Assembly: GCA_002162925.1 (NCBI GenBank)
Contig: MABC01000022.1
Location: 1 to 64,000, forward strand
Source: Thalassotalea sp. 42_200_T64
GTDB taxonomy: Bacteria > Pseudomonadota > Gammaproteobacteria > Enterobacterales > Alteromonadaceae
Reading direction: 5' to 3'
DNA: 64,000 nucleotides
Shown here: positions 42,568 through 53,701 of the stretch, in pieces
How the letters are laid out: the number at the start of each line of letters is the position of its first letter
Position numbering within the stretch: position 1 is the first letter of the stretch
The notes under the pieces: model-generated
Told to the model about the DNA's origin: nothing
The model's input: only the letters and a program-made list of their open reading frames with translations
Database searches by the model: none
Translations under genes and position numbers: made by a program

Positions 42568-45500
42568 CTAGGCTTTGATCACTTTACCGACAATATTTTT
42601 AGCGTTATTGACCAAATTGAAAGTGTTCGCTTTTAACCGCAGCAGTAATACATAAGCGAGTGGCACCAGATACAAGCTGGTGATGGTGGAAAACGTAAGG
42701 CCGCCAATAATAGCAATGGCCATCGGCGAGTAGGCTGGTCCGTCGCCACCAAGCTGGGTATTGCCCATGGCTAATGGAATTAACCCCAATATGGTGGTAG
42801 ATACTGTCATCAAAATAGGACGCAATCTGTCCTTACAGCCATGCGCAACGGCCTGTTCAATGTCTTCACCTTGTTCGATCAACTGATTTATCCTGTCGAC
42901 CAGAACAATGCCATTGTTGACCACGATCCCCATTAAGATCAGCATGCCGATCATGCCCATAATTGACATGTTAGTGCCGGTGATCAGGAAGGCCCAAAAT
43001 ACGCCAACAAAAGAGAACAATAATGAAGTGATCACTGCGGTTGGTAGTAATAAGCTTTCAAACAGAGCCGCCATGACGATATAAATCATGCAAACCGCCA
43101 AAATCATGTTTTGTCCCATCACATTTTCGGCTTCGTCCTGACGGACAAAACTGCCATCCAAACTGTAGTTATAGCCAGTTGGCAAAACGATGGCAGACAG
43201 GGTAGCTTGCAGTTTTTCTTTGGCTTCATCGAGAGTGATGTCATCAAGGTTGGCCTGAATGCTAATCGCGGTTTGACGATTATAGCGACGAATTTCACTG
43301 AGCCGAGATTTAATCGTCAGTGTTGCTATGTTATCCAGGGTAATGGTTTTACCATTGTGCTCAGTGATCGGCAGTTTTTTCAATTCGGCAATCGACTTTT
43401 TCACTTTTAAATCGTAATTCAACCAGATGTCAATTTCACCAGTATCACCATGGCGGTAGGTTCTCAGTGGTTGCCCACGAAGTGCCAGTGCTACCGCATT
43501 AGCGACATCTTGTGAGCTTAAGCCATGGCGAAATGCAGCGGTTCTATCGACTTTAATTTGCATTTCTTTTTTCTCACCGCGAATATCGGCACTGACATCG
43601 GTGATGCCATCAATGTTTTCAATAATTGGCAGTAAGTTGTTTTTCAGTTCAATCAATACATCGGTGGAAAGACCGGTTAAATTGATACGAACACCGCCAC
43701 CATTGCCCTGCTCAAAGCCAAAGCGTGGTGTTGCTCGAACAAAATCAGGCATATCTTTACGGATCTTTTCTTTTAGCTCTGCCATGGTGATTGGCAATTT
43801 ACCTTTCTTTAACAACAGGGTGGTTTGCAAGCTATGGGCGGCATAATAACTATACACAGAATCAATTAAGAACTCTTCCTTGTTGCTATACAGGTAATCT
43901 TCCATCTTATTGATGATTTTTTCCGCCGTTTCGTAGTTAAATTGTTCGTTCAACTCCCAGCTTAAGAACAAACGGTTGTCATTAAAATTTTGCTCTTCAT
44001 CACCGGTAACAAATTGCATCGGGATGGCAATACTGAATAAAATCAAGATGGCGCTGATGCTGGTAATGATTTTGTGTTGGTGAGTCCAGGCTAGACTGGT
44101 TAAGTAAAATTTTTCAAACTTATTTTGCTTACTCACTGCCCGAGCATTGGCTTTGCGGTTAACCATTGCTGGCGCTTTAATTTTACTGATTAATAGTGGG
44201 ATCAAGGTTTGCGCAATAATTAAGGATGCAAACAGGGAAATACAAATGGCGATGGCAACGTGTTCTAAAAATATGGTGATATCGATTTTTTTACCGACGA
44301 TATTGGGCAAGAACACTATCATGGTGGTGGCGGTGCCCGCAATGACCGCCAGTGATACTTTGTTCACGCCTTTTTTTGTGGCGCTGACCATGTCAACGTT
44401 TCCATCCGCTTCGGCTTTTTGCCTTTCCTGAAAAATCGACTCGGTGATCACCACGGAATTGTCCACCAGCATGCCGACGGCCAGCAATAAGCCCATCATC
44501 GATAAAATATTCAGGCTGTAGCCGGCAAAGTACATCACCCCCAGGGTAATACAAATCGATACCGGCACCGATAAGACCACAATCATGGTGGTCATAAATT
44601 GCCGTAAAAATAAATACAACACCCCCACTGATAACAAGGCGCCAATTAACCCGGCATTTAACAAATCAGACAATGAGCTGGTGACGCCTTCGGCGGTATC
44701 ATCCATGATGTATAAGTTAATGCCATTAAATTGTGGGTTGTCATCGACGCTATCAATGACCGCTAACACTCGTTTCGACACTTCGACCAGGTTGGCATTC
44801 GACTCTTTTAAGATGTTCATACCAATGGCATAGGTTTGATCTAAATGCCGTCCTTCTCTTGGCAGCGGCAAGGTAAGTTCAACACTGGCAATGTCTTTGA
44901 TGTGAATATTATCTTGTATGATCAAGTTTTTAATTTCATCAATACTGCGATATTCACCAACCGGGTTGAGCATGACCTTGGTATCGTTATCAAAAAAATG
45001 TCCGGCGGCCATCGAAAAGTTATTCTCGTTTAGCTTTTGTACTAACATAGCTCTGTCGATGTGCAAAGCCACCAGTTTATCCGGGTCCAGACGGATCATT
45101 ATCTGGCGCTTGTCTACCCCATAGAGCTCGACTTTACTGACCCCGGGAACCCGCTCAAGCGGGCGCTTTAAATTTCTATCGAGCAAATCGTAAGCAAGAG
45201 ATAAATCTTGCTCCGATGAGATCCTAAGTGTAAATATCGGCATGTCATTGGTGTTAAATTGATACACCAAAACTCGCTCAACATCACGCGGCAGAAGATG
45301 CCGAATAGCATCAACATTTTCCCGTGCTTCGATGCTCTTGGCATTAATGTTTTCATCCCAGTCAAATTCGAGCTGAATGTCGGCGCCGCCTTCGTGCGAG
45401 TTAGAATTCATCCGGTTAATGCCTGAAATTGTTGCTAACGCCTCTTCAATTGGACGAGTAATTAAGCGTTCAACTTCGGCCGGTGAAGCGTCAGGATAGG

Positions 45501-45696
45501 GCACACTGATCCACAATTGCGGGATATCAATGCCAGGAAATTTTTCTAATGGCAATAATTTACTGGAAACCATGCCGGTCAACAACAAGGATAAAAATAT
45601 CATGATGATGGTAACAGGGCGGCGCAGCGCAAATGATGCCAACGATGCCCCCATTGTTTCTTTCTTTGCCGCTTGCAGCTGGTTGTCATTAGTCAT
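42568..45696 (-). CDS. RND efflux transporter permease (second)
   Basis: FALRRPVTIIMIFLSLLLTGMVSSKLLPLEKFPGIDIPQLWISVPYPDASPAEVERLITRPIEEAL; start placed at ATG 45696, 8-bp overlap with the upstream stop. Confidence 0.92.
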   Translation of the reverse strand: MTNDNQLQAAKKETMGASLASFALRRPVTIIMIFLSLLLTGMVSSKLLPLEKFPGIDIPQLWISVPYPDASPAEVERLITRPIEEALATISGINRMNSNSHEGGADIQLEFDWDENINAKSIEARENVDAIRHLLPRDVERVLVYQFNTNDMPIFTLRISSEQDLSLAYDLLDRNLKRPLERVPGVSKVELYGVDKRQIMIRLDPDKLVALHIDRAMLVQKLNENNFSMAAGHFFDNDTKVMLNPVGEYRSIDEIKNLIIQDNIHIKDIASVELTLPLPREGRHLDQTYAIGMNILKESNANLVEVSKRVLAVIDSVDDNPQFNGINLYIMDDTAEGVTSSLSDLLNAGLIGALLSVGVLYLFLRQFMTTMIVVLSVPVSICITLGVMYFAGYSLNILSMMGLLLAVGMLVDNSVVITESIFQERQKAEADGNVDMVSATKKGVNKVSLAVIAGTATTMIVFLPNIVGKKIDITIFLEHVAIAICISLFASLIIAQTLIPLLISKIKAPAMVNRKANARAVSKQNKFEKFYLTSLAWTHQHKIITSISAILILFSIAIPMQFVTGDEEQNFNDNRLFLSWELNEQFNYETAEKIINKMEDYLYSNKEEFLIDSVYSYYAAHSLQTTLLLKKGKLPITMAELKEKIRKDMPDFVRATPRFGFEQGNGGGVRINLTGLSTDVLIELKNNLLPIIENIDGITDVSADIRGEKKEMQIKVDRTAAFRHGLSSQDVANAVALALRGQPLRTYRHGDTGEIDIWLNYDLKVKKSIAELKKLPITEHNGKTITLDNIATLTIKSRLSEIRRYNRQTAISIQANLDDITLDEAKEKLQATLSAIVLPTGYNYSLDGSFVRQDEAENVMGQNMILAVCMIYIVMAALFESLLLPTAVITSLLFSFVGVFWAFLITGTNMSIMGMIGMLILMGIVVNNGIVLVDRINQLIEQGEDIEQAVAHGCKDRLRPILMTVSTTILGLIPLAMGNTQLGGDGPAYSPMAIAIIGGLTFSTITSLYLVPLAYVLLLRLKANTFNLVNNAKNIVGKVIKA

Positions 45697-48600
45697 GAGC
45701 GGCTCCAAAACGTTTACGGTCAAACATACTGTATAGCACAGGAATGAAAAATAGCGTAAGCAAGGTAGCAAACAGTAAACCAAAGATAACCGTGATAGCC
45801 ATCGGCGCTCTAATTTCAGAGCCTTCGCCGACACTGATTGCCAGTGGTAGCAAACCTAAGGTTGTGGTCAACGTCGTCATGATAATAGGCCGTAGTCTAG
45901 AGGTGGCCGAGTTCAAGATAGCTTGAGTTTTTTCCATGCCGCTTTCTCGTAATTGATTAATTCTATCCACCAGGACGATGGCATTGTTTACCACGATACC
46001 GGCGAGCATAATTAAGCCGATAAATACGATCACGCTCACTGGTGTTGCGGTTAAATACAAGCCATAAATAGAACCTGCAGCGGCTAATGGTACGGTAAAT
46101 AAAATAAGCAATGGGTGCAGTAATGATTCAAACTGTGAGGCCATTACCAAGTACACCAAAAATACCGCAAGCAGTAGTGCGAAAACCAGAGAAGTAAATG
46201 ACACATCCATTTCTTCATTTTGGCCAGTAATATTGGCGGTGATGCTTAACGGAATTTTCATCTCGCTAATGATGTTTTGTACCTCACTTACCGCCGCTGT
46301 TATGTCGCCATAAGCGAAGTTTGCTGAGATAACGGCTGCTCGTTGCTGGTCAATGCGAGTAATTTCACTTGGGCCAACGGAGAGCTTAACGGTCGCAACC
46401 GCGGATAAAGGTATAGGTTTATCACTTTGCGGATTCACGATGATTTGTTTTATGTCGTTAACCGAATCACGGCTTTGCTCGTCGGCACGCACTAAGATGT
46501 CAACCTTTTTATCTTTTATTGAGTACTGACTGGCGATGGTGCCGCCAACTTTGGTTGCCAGCAATTTTGCTACCTGCGGCGCCGTTAAGCCAAGTTGCGC
46601 AAGACGTTCATGGTCGAAGAATACTTTGATCTCGGGGTGACCATTTTGCAGCGAGGTCTTTACATCAATGAAACGTTTGTTATCGCTAAGTTTTTCATTT
46701 AACCGGTCGCTGTAGCGTTTTAGTACGACTAAATCATAACCAGACAACTCCACTTCAATCGGGGGCTTAAAGCTAAACAGTTCTGGGCTGGCAAACTTCA
46801 TTTGCACACCAGGAATTGATTGCAGGTATTGGCGCAGGTGCTTGATCACCGCTTGTTCATCTTCTTTGCTGCTATCTGCGGTTAATACCACGTTTAATTT
46901 ACCCCAATAATCACCGCCCTGAGCCGGTGAGGCGTTCATTAAACTGCCCGTACCCGCTAAGGTATAGGTTCTGTCAACTTGTGGTAAGGTTGCCGCAACG
47001 GCAGAAAGCCTGGCCAATGTTTCATCGGTTTTCTCAAGTGGCGTGCCGGGTTGCTGGCTGATCTCGACATAAAATTCACCTTGGGCCAGAGCCGGTATTA
47101 CCTCGACATTTAACTGTTTTAATAACGGTATTGAGGAAGCACTTAGGGCAACAATAATAACCAGTACCGTGATCCGCTGGTTTAAGGCAACCGCCAATAA
47201 TTTTTCATAGAAAACGGCCAAGGCGTTATACACTTTATCAAATAGCCATAAAGCCGGTGCAAATATTTTGCTTAACCCTAACCTGAGGCTTCTGAACACA
47301 AAAGTAAAAAGCATAGACAAGAGTAATGGCAGGTAATAGAACACACCTTCGAATAACCAAATTATCGGTGTCGCCAAATAATAGCTAAGTTGTTGAAATT
47401 TAGTGGCGTCGTCGCTAAGTTGTCTTTTCGCTTTGGCCGTGCTTTCGTTGCTATCGGCACGGTTAAATTGTCGCGAAGAAAGCATAGGGATTAACGTTAA
47501 CGCGACAATTAATGACGCCAATAATGCGAAGGTTACGGTTAATGCCTGGTCTCTAAATAATTGTCCGGCAATACCTTCCACAAACACTAACGGAAAGAAT
47601 ACTGCCATCGTCGTCAGGGTAGAGGCCATAATGGCGGTAGAAACTTCTTTGGTACCCTTTACCGCAGCGTCCTTATTGGAATTGCTGGAACTGTTGGTTG
47701 TGTGCTGATCATTTTCCGTATTCGCTTGTTTTTTTAACTCTTTATGACGAGCAATATTCTCTAACACGACAATTGAATTATCAACCAACAAGCCTATTGC
47801 CAGGGCAATACCACCTAAACTCATGATGTTTAAACTGATGTCGTTACCGTACATTAAATTGAATGTGGCGATCACGGATACCGGAATGGAGATCGAAATA
47901 ATCACCGTAGTCCAAATATTTTTCAAAAAGAAAAATAGCACTAACATCGCCAGTAAACCACCAATAACGGCAGCACTTTTTACTTCGTTTATGGCATTGC
48001 TGATAAATGTGGATTGGTCATACACTTTAATCAGCTCAATGTCTTCGGGTAATTCTTCAGCCAATTGTTTAACTCGCGCATCTACTTTTTGTGCCACATC
48101 TACGGTGTTGGCATCGCCTTCTTTATACAGTGCGATTTCAACCGCTTCGGCGCCATTAACCCGTGTTATCGACGTACGCTCTTTGTGTGAGTCAACAACC
48201 TGAGCAATATTGGATAAACGTATGTGCGTGCCGTCTACACTAGTGATATAGACATTGCGCATATCATTTAAATCTTTGAATTGGTTTAATGTTCGTACCA
48301 GATATTCTTGAGTACCATCTTCAACGCGACCACCAGATTGGTTGATGTTTTCTTGTTTAAGGCGTTCAACAATCAATTGACTGTCGATGCCAAGTTGGCT
48401 GATTTTGTATTGATCGATGAGGATTTGAATTTCTTTTTCATAACCACCACCAAGTTTTACGGAGGCAACACCACTTACTGACTCAAGCTTTCTTTTTAAT
48501 TCTTCATCGGCATATTCACGAATGGATTTTAATTTACTCTCATCAAAACCCTCACTACCTTGTTTAGCTTTTAAAGCAAAGCGTACAATGGGGTCTAAAT

Positions 48601-48994
48601 TTGGATTAAAGCGCAATAATAATGGCTTTTTCACATCTAACGGCAGGCGAATGACATCCAGTTTCTCCCGTACTTCAAGGCTGGCCAGGTCCATTTCGGT
48701 ACCCCATTCAAACTCGAGTAATACATCAGATTGACCGGCTTTTGAGATAGATTGTACGTTTCGTACACCTTTTACAATGCCAACCACTTCTTCAATCGGT
48801 TTGGTCACCAACTGCTCAACCTCGCCCGGGGCGGCACCTAGGTAATCGGTGCGAATTGTTAGGGTAGGGTATGACAGCTCAGGTAATAAATTAACCTCTA
48901 ATCTTGATAGCGACACCATGCCAAATAGCAGAACTGCAAAGGTGAACATCCATATCGTTACCGGTCTTTTAACCGCAACATTAACCACACTCAT
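45689..48994 (-). CDS. RND efflux transporter permease (first)
   Basis: AVKRPVTIWMFTFAVLLFGMVSLSRLEVNLLPELSYPTLTIRTDYLGAAPGEVEQLVTKPIEEVVGIV. Confidence 0.93.
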   Translation of the reverse strand: MSVVNVAVKRPVTIWMFTFAVLLFGMVSLSRLEVNLLPELSYPTLTIRTDYLGAAPGEVEQLVTKPIEEVVGIVKGVRNVQSISKAGQSDVLLEFEWGTEMDLASLEVREKLDVIRLPLDVKKPLLLRFNPNLDPIVRFALKAKQGSEGFDESKLKSIREYADEELKRKLESVSGVASVKLGGGYEKEIQILIDQYKISQLGIDSQLIVERLKQENINQSGGRVEDGTQEYLVRTLNQFKDLNDMRNVYITSVDGTHIRLSNIAQVVDSHKERTSITRVNGAEAVEIALYKEGDANTVDVAQKVDARVKQLAEELPEDIELIKVYDQSTFISNAINEVKSAAVIGGLLAMLVLFFFLKNIWTTVIISISIPVSVIATFNLMYGNDISLNIMSLGGIALAIGLLVDNSIVVLENIARHKELKKQANTENDQHTTNSSSNSNKDAAVKGTKEVSTAIMASTLTTMAVFFPLVFVEGIAGQLFRDQALTVTFALLASLIVALTLIPMLSSRQFNRADSNESTAKAKRQLSDDATKFQQLSYYLATPIIWLFEGVFYYLPLLLSMLFTFVFRSLRLGLSKIFAPALWLFDKVYNALAVFYEKLLAVALNQRITVLVIIVALSASSIPLLKQLNVEVIPALAQGEFYVEISQQPGTPLEKTDETLARLSAVAATLPQVDRTYTLAGTGSLMNASPAQGGDYWGKLNVVLTADSSKEDEQAVIKHLRQYLQSIPGVQMKFASPELFSFKPPIEVELSGYDLVVLKRYSDRLNEKLSDNKRFIDVKTSLQNGHPEIKVFFDHERLAQLGLTAPQVAKLLATKVGGTIASQYSIKDKKVDILVRADEQSRDSVNDIKQIIVNPQSDKPIPLSAVATVKLSVGPSEITRIDQQRAAVISANFAYGDITAAVSEVQNIISEMKIPLSITANITGQNEEMDVSFTSLVFALLLAVFLVYLVMASQFESLLHPLLILFTVPLAAAGSIYGLYLTATPVSVIVFIGLIMLAGIVVNNAIVLVDRINQLRESGMEKTQAILNSATSRLRPIIMTTLTTTLGLLPLAISVGEGSEIRAPMAITVIFGLLFATLLTLFFIPVLYSMFDRKRFGAAHD

Positions 48995-49087
48995 CGGAAT
49001 TTCCTCAAATTGTTTCTTTTTTATTTATTATTATTTATGAAGGCACTCATTAACCAAAATCATGGTTAATGAGGATCTGCAGATAAG

Positions 49088-50164
49088 TTATATGGTGTCA
49101 ATGATTTGAATAACTGCTTGGTCTTTCAAGTTATTTTGACCGGTAGTGACGACTTGTGCATCTAGGGCTAAACCATCGATGATCTCAACAAACAAGTCAT
49201 CTTGGTAACCTAAGGTAACGATAGTTTTTTCGGCTTTATTGTCATTAATGGTAAACACTGTGTGTTTGTTATCGATAGAGATAAGTGCTTTTTTCGGTAA
49301 TAATTTAGTGTTGCTGTGAGTGTCATAAACCAGTTTAACTTGCGCAAACATTCCCGCTTTTAATACATTATCAGGGTTTTCAACAATAAGTTTCACACTA
49401 AAGGTACCGGTACTGGCATCAACCACTGGGCTAATGCGTTCAACCCGAGCAATCACTTCTTTGCCTGGCAGGGCAGTAAAGCTTAATTTAGCGGCCTGGT
49501 TGATTCGTAATTTAGATAATTCTTGTTCTGGTAAATTCACTGTACCTTCTAATACGTTTAATTTAACGATGTGAAATAATTTTTGACGTTGGTATTGTTC
49601 AACTAAATTCCCTTCTTTGACGTAGCGTTTCGCAATATAGCCAGAAATAGGAGCGATAATTTTAGTCTCTTTTAAATCCAGTTCGGCAATTTTCAAGTTT
49701 GATTTCGCGACTTCATATTGCCATTTTAATTTATCGTAAGTATCTGAGCTCACTAGATTTTGGCTATGCACTTTATTAATTCTGTCTAATTCAATGGTTA
49801 AACTTGCGAGTTCCGCTTTCGCCTTATCTAAGTTTAATTGAATTCGCTCTTGTTCAATTTCAGCCAATAACTCACCGGCTTCTACAAATTGTCCTTCCTC
49901 GACATACAACTGTTCTAAAATACCAGAGGCTTTTGAAATAACTTCGGCTTCCTCTTTTGGTTCAAGCACGGTAGTGGTTACGTAGTTGGAACTAATATTA
50001 CCGTTTTGAACAACGGCAACTTCTACCGGAATGGCGATCACTTCTGCTGGTTTCTCTTCCGCAACCGCTTCGGCGTTATTACAGCCGCTTAAAACAATTG
50101 CAGAAGAAAGTAAGCTTGCGGCAAGAACAAATGTTTTTATGTTTGATGTAGTCGATTTCATCAC
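49088..50164 (-). CDS. RND efflux periplasmic adaptor (HlyD/MFP family lipoprotein)
   Basis: Lipobox LSGCNN; EEAEVISKASGILEQLYVEEGQFVEAGELLAEIEQERIQLNLDKAKAELA...IIAPISGYIAKRYVKEGNLV. Confidence 0.93.
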   Translation of the reverse strand: MMKSTTSNIKTFVLAASLLSSAIVLSGCNNAEAVAEEKPAEVIAIPVEVAVVQNGNISSNYVTTTVLEPKEEAEVISKASGILEQLYVEEGQFVEAGELLAEIEQERIQLNLDKAKAELASLTIELDRINKVHSQNLVSSDTYDKLKWQYEVAKSNLKIAELDLKETKIIAPISGYIAKRYVKEGNLVEQYQRQKLFHIVKLNVLEGTVNLPEQELSKLRINQAAKLSFTALPGKEVIARVERISPVVDASTGTFSVKLIVENPDNVLKAGMFAQVKLVYDTHSNTKLLPKKALISIDNKHTVFTINDNKAEKTIVTLGYQDDLFVEIIDGLALDAQVVTTGQNNLKDQAVIQIIDTI

Positions 50165-50339
50165 TTCATACCCTTTGGATAAATAATTAACGTATATAAT
50201 GCATCTAGCGTGCCAACATTGATAAATAAATAAACCCTTTATTTATCAATGAATTGATCCATTAGATTTAATGAGGAGTATTTTACCGTATGTTAACAAG
50301 TAGTTAAATTTACAAATTGTTAGCAAATATGACTATTCA

Positions 50340-50590
50340 GAAACGAGAGACTAGAAACGAGAGACTAGAAACGAGAAACGAAAAGCGGCAACTGGCAGCG
50401 AGCTACGGGCTGCGGGCAGAAAGCGGTAGACGAGGAGAAATGGGGAAAGGGCAGCGAGCTAAGGGCTACGAGCAGACAGCAGCAGGCGAAGAGAATCGGT
50501 TACAGTTTGGAACTGGGAACGGGGAACTGGGAACGAGGAATGGAACGTGGAACTGGGAGCGGGCTGCCAGTAGCCCGAAGCTCGTGGCTT
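50340..50590. repeat. Purine-rich short-word repeat tract
   Basis: GAAACGAGAGACTAGAAACGAGAGACTAGAAACGAGAAACG ... GCAGCGAGCTACGGGCTGCGGGCAG ... GGAACTGGGAACGGGGAACTGGGAACGAGGAATGGAACGTGGAACTGGGAGC. Confidence 0.85.
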
Positions 50591-50594
50591 ATCT

Positions 50595-50792
50595 TTACCG
50601 ATCCTTTTGTCTGTTTATTTTCTCTTGTTTGATTTCTTCTTCACGACGATCGCCCGCTCTCGGCAGAGTTTCCGATAAATCATTTAAGCTTTTACGGCGC
50701 AACGGATAAGCACTGCGCTTGAGCATAGATAAATTACCGATGACCATAGCAATTGCTAAAACAATCACCACCACAATTAACCAAGTTGGCAT
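50595..50792 (-). CDS. DUF2897 family small membrane protein
   Basis: MPTWLIVVVIVLAIAMVIGNLSMLKRSAYPLRRKSLNDLSETLPRAGDR. Confidence 0.7.
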   Translation of the reverse strand: MPTWLIVVVIVLAIAMVIGNLSMLKRSAYPLRRKSLNDLSETLPRAGDRREEEIKQEKINRQKDR

Positions 50793-50793
50793 A

Positions 50794-51495
50794 TTAAGGA
50801 GTTCCTACGTTGATGATAAAACGCTGATAAATGCTATCGAGCATAACCAGTATTTCTGCTTTTTCGAGTATATCACTTTGTTGAATGCAATCGTGCAGTA
50901 AGTCAATACTAAGCTGCTCAGTGTATAAGGAGGCGATTGGTTGGTAAGATATATGCCAGGGTTCGATGGCAACGCCACCTCGATATTTATCATATGGGCG
51001 ATAAAAACCAAACAACGCCATATTTTCATCTAACCATTGAGTCAGGGGAACAAAAGGCCCTTGCGCTTGATACTCCCAAGGCTCGAGTTGTAATGCTTTG
51101 CCTGCTAATAAATTGGGATCGTATATGTCAATATCGGTTCCCCAATGATGACGGCTGCCACCGGGTAGGGCAGAGAATAATAAAATGCTGTTAATTTTTT
51201 CAGAGGCAGACAAATTAGCAACATCAACCGGCTGATTATTGAGATCCAGTACCGGCCGGTCGTCGGCTAACTTAGCATTGAAAATGGCCAATTGTTTGGC
51301 AAAAGAGCGATAACCACTGGCAATTTTTAAATCAAAACCATCTTTTGCTGCCGCTCGTTGCAATTGCAAAAATGCGGCAACCATATCTTTATGAATACCT
51401 AAGGCTTCATTAAAGTAGTGGATATGGCTGTCATTCAAACCCAAAACATTCTTTGCATTTATTGCTGTATTTGTCGCTTTATTCATTAATACCAA
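50794..51495 (-). CDS. M15 family metallopeptidase (D-alanyl-D-alanine carboxypeptidase/VanY-like)
   Basis: KIASGYRSFAKQLAIFNAKL...LPGGSRHHWGTDIDIYDP...FYRPYDKYRGGVAIEPWHISY. Confidence 0.88.
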   Translation of the reverse strand: MVLMNKATNTAINAKNVLGLNDSHIHYFNEALGIHKDMVAAFLQLQRAAAKDGFDLKIASGYRSFAKQLAIFNAKLADDRPVLDLNNQPVDVANLSASEKINSILLFSALPGGSRHHWGTDIDIYDPNLLAGKALQLEPWEYQAQGPFVPLTQWLDENMALFGFYRPYDKYRGGVAIEPWHISYQPIASLYTEQLSIDLLHDCIQQSDILEKAEILVMLDSIYQRFIINVGTP

Positions 51496-51500
51496 TTCTA

Positions 51501-52637
51501 TTAAGTTAACAACTTCTTCATTATTAAATAATACATCTCAACCAGGTCTTCCAAGTCTTGACAGTTCACGCTTTCATTGACTTTATGAATAGTGGCATTG
51601 GTTGGGCCTAATTCAACCACTTGCGCGCCTGTTGGCGCGATAAAACGGCCATCAGAGGTGCCGCCAGCGGTTGAAGGTGTACAAGTAACGCCATTGGCCT
51701 CAACAATCGATGCCACTACCGAAGTTAACAATTTACCTTCGCCAGTAATAAAGGGTTTACCGTTAAAGGTCCATTTTATCTCGTAATCCAGCTCATGCTT
51801 ATCAAGTATACTGGTTACTCGTTCAATGATGATGTCATCATTGATCTCAGTACTGTATCTAAGGTTAAAGATGGCATGCAACTCTCCTGGTACCACATTG
51901 GTGGCGCCAGTCCCTGAGTTTAGGTTTGATAACTGAAAACTGGTAGGCGGGAAGTATTCGTTGCCATGATCCCAAACTTGTGTGCTTAATTCAGTGAGTG
52001 CCGGCGTTGCCAGATGAATTGGGTTTTTTACCAAATGTGGATACGCCACATGACCTTGAATACCATGAACGATCAAATCACCGGTAATTGAACCTCTACG
52101 ACCATTTTTTACCACATCTCCGGCTTTATCAGTACTTGATGGTTCACCAACAATACACCAGTCAATTTTTTCATTACGTGCTTCTAAGGTATCAATTACC
52201 CGGGTTGTACCGTTAATAAACGGGCCCTCTTCGTCGGAGGTAATTAAATAGGCGATAGAGCCGTTGTGATCTGGATAATCTTGAACGAAACGTTCGGTAG
52301 CGACAATCATAGCAGCCAGTGAGCCCTTCATATCGGCAGCGCCTCTCCCATATAGCCAACCGTCTTTAATCGTTGGTTCAAATGCTGGGGTATGCCATTT
52401 AGAATCAGGCCCGGCAGGAACAACATCGGTGTGACCGGCAAAACAAAACACAGGATGCTCGGTGCCTCGTCGTGCCCACATATTGGTGGTATCTTCAAAT
52501 ACCATAGATTCATTGGTAAAACCTGCTGCTATCAATCTATCGGCCAAGAGCTTTTGACAGCCTTCATCGAGTGGGGTCACCGATTTTCTTGAAATTAAAT
52601 CTTTAGTTAACTCAATAACGGGCGATGAATTACTCAT
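51501..52637 (-). CDS. dapE: Succinyl-diaminopimelate desuccinylase DapE
   Basis: [29 protein letters not shown]...[50 protein letters not shown]. Confidence 0.97.
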   Translation of the reverse strand: MSNSSPVIELTKDLISRKSVTPLDEGCQKLLADRLIAAGFTNESMVFEDTTNMWARRGTEHPVFCFAGHTDVVPAGPDSKWHTPAFEPTIKDGWLYGRGAADMKGSLAAMIVATERFVQDYPDHNGSIAYLITSDEEGPFINGTTRVIDTLEARNEKIDWCIVGEPSSTDKAGDVVKNGRRGSITGDLIVHGIQGHVAYPHLVKNPIHLATPALTELSTQVWDHGNEYFPPTSFQLSNLNSGTGATNVVPGELHAIFNLRYSTEINDDIIIERVTSILDKHELDYEIKWTFNGKPFITGEGKLLTSVVASIVEANGVTCTPSTAGGTSDGRFIAPTGAQVVELGPTNATIHKVNESVNCQDLEDLVEMYYLIMKKLLT

Positions 52638-52995
52638 TAATCGCTTCCTCGTGGCTGAATATCGCTTGATATTGTGGCGCTTTAAAGCCTAAGTGTAGCT
52701 CAGACTCATTGATAAGCAGTGGCCTTTTTAATAGCGTTGGTTGCTCTAAAACGCTAGCTTTGGCTACCTCATCAGTTAAGTTGTTTTTTATTTCTTCAGG
52801 TAAACTGCGATACGTTGTGCTGCGTTTATTAATCAGCGAATCCCAACCTGCCTTAGCGACGAACTGAGCCAACAGGGCTTCATTCAAGCCATCTTTGCGT
52901 AAATCGTGAAATTGATATGCTACCTTGGATTTATCTAACCAGGCTTTGGCTTTTTTTACTGTATCGCAATTGTGGATACCATAAAGAATTGTCAT
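52630..52995 (-). CDS. ArsC-family (Spx/YffB-like) reductase
   Basis: [65 protein letters not shown]; upstream of dapE with a short overlap. Confidence 0.9.
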   Translation of the reverse strand: MTILYGIHNCDTVKKAKAWLDKSKVAYQFHDLRKDGLNEALLAQFVAKAGWDSLINKRSTTYRSLPEEIKNNLTDEVAKASVLEQPTLLKRPLLINESELHLGFKAPQYQAIFSHEEAINE

Positions 52996-53074
52996 TGTGG
53001 CTCTCTTTTTATGTGTTGATTAACCTGAACTCGGGATAATTAGTGCTTGATATTCTGTTTAATCATCAGGTTAA

Positions 53075-53461
53075 TTAGTCGTTTATCACCAAATAATCAT
53101 CTGCGCGTAATGCATTAACTGCTTTTTTAAGACTCACTTTTTTTACCAGAATGTAGTCAGTGTCGAACGTAGATATCGCGAATATGCTGATTTTCTTCTC
53201 GGCTAACACCCCAGAGATGTTCGATAAAATTCCCGTTAATGAGAAACCTAATGGACCAAGAACTTCTAGCGCTCGCCAATCGGGTTCTACTTCTAAACTT
53301 TCAATGTGAACATTTGCAGGCACCACAATCGATAATTCATCATACGTTTTGCCAACAAAATACACTTTGGCATCAAATACTTCACTGGGTACCTTCGATT
53401 CTGGAGTGAGGCTATGAATATTGAAGGACTCATCTAATAGTTGCAGTGTTTGCTTAGTCAT
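53075..53461 (-). CDS. ACT domain-containing protein
   Basis: LGPLGFSLTGILSNISGVLAEKKISIFAISTFDTDYILVKK. Confidence 0.85.
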   Translation of the reverse strand: MTKQTLQLLDESFNIHSLTPESKVPSEVFDAKVYFVGKTYDELSIVVPANVHIESLEVEPDWRALEVLGPLGFSLTGILSNISGVLAEKKISIFAISTFDTDYILVKKVSLKKAVNALRADDYLVIND

Positions 53462-53678
53462 TTATTTACCTTCCTGGCGTGATTTTATGCTGATTTGTAC
53501 TATAACGCAGAGAAAATACTAATGGTATAGACGGCGACATAATAACAACCTTTGTTTAGTTGAAATTGTTATTTATTAGACCCTTAACAGAATTTTATAA
53601 TAAGTTTCTCTAAAGTGAATAACTTTAATTAGAAAATTCATTATTATTCCATATTATATTGTTTTCAAGCTTTTACTA

Positions 53679-53701
53679 TTATCCACAAAAGCTGTGGGTA
53701 A
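53679..53701. promoter_or_regulatory. Inverted pair of DnaA-box-like 9-mers
   Basis: TTATCCACA aaagc TGTGGGTAA (reverse complement of second half: TTACCCACA) inside a ~600-bp AT-rich non-coding gap. Confidence 0.4.

Noticed and set aside
50317-50709. 130-aa ORF over the purine-rich repeat
   Set aside because: Translation is repeat-derived (RETRNERLETRNEKRQ...), overlaps the DUF2897 gene on the opposite strand, and shows no homology signal.
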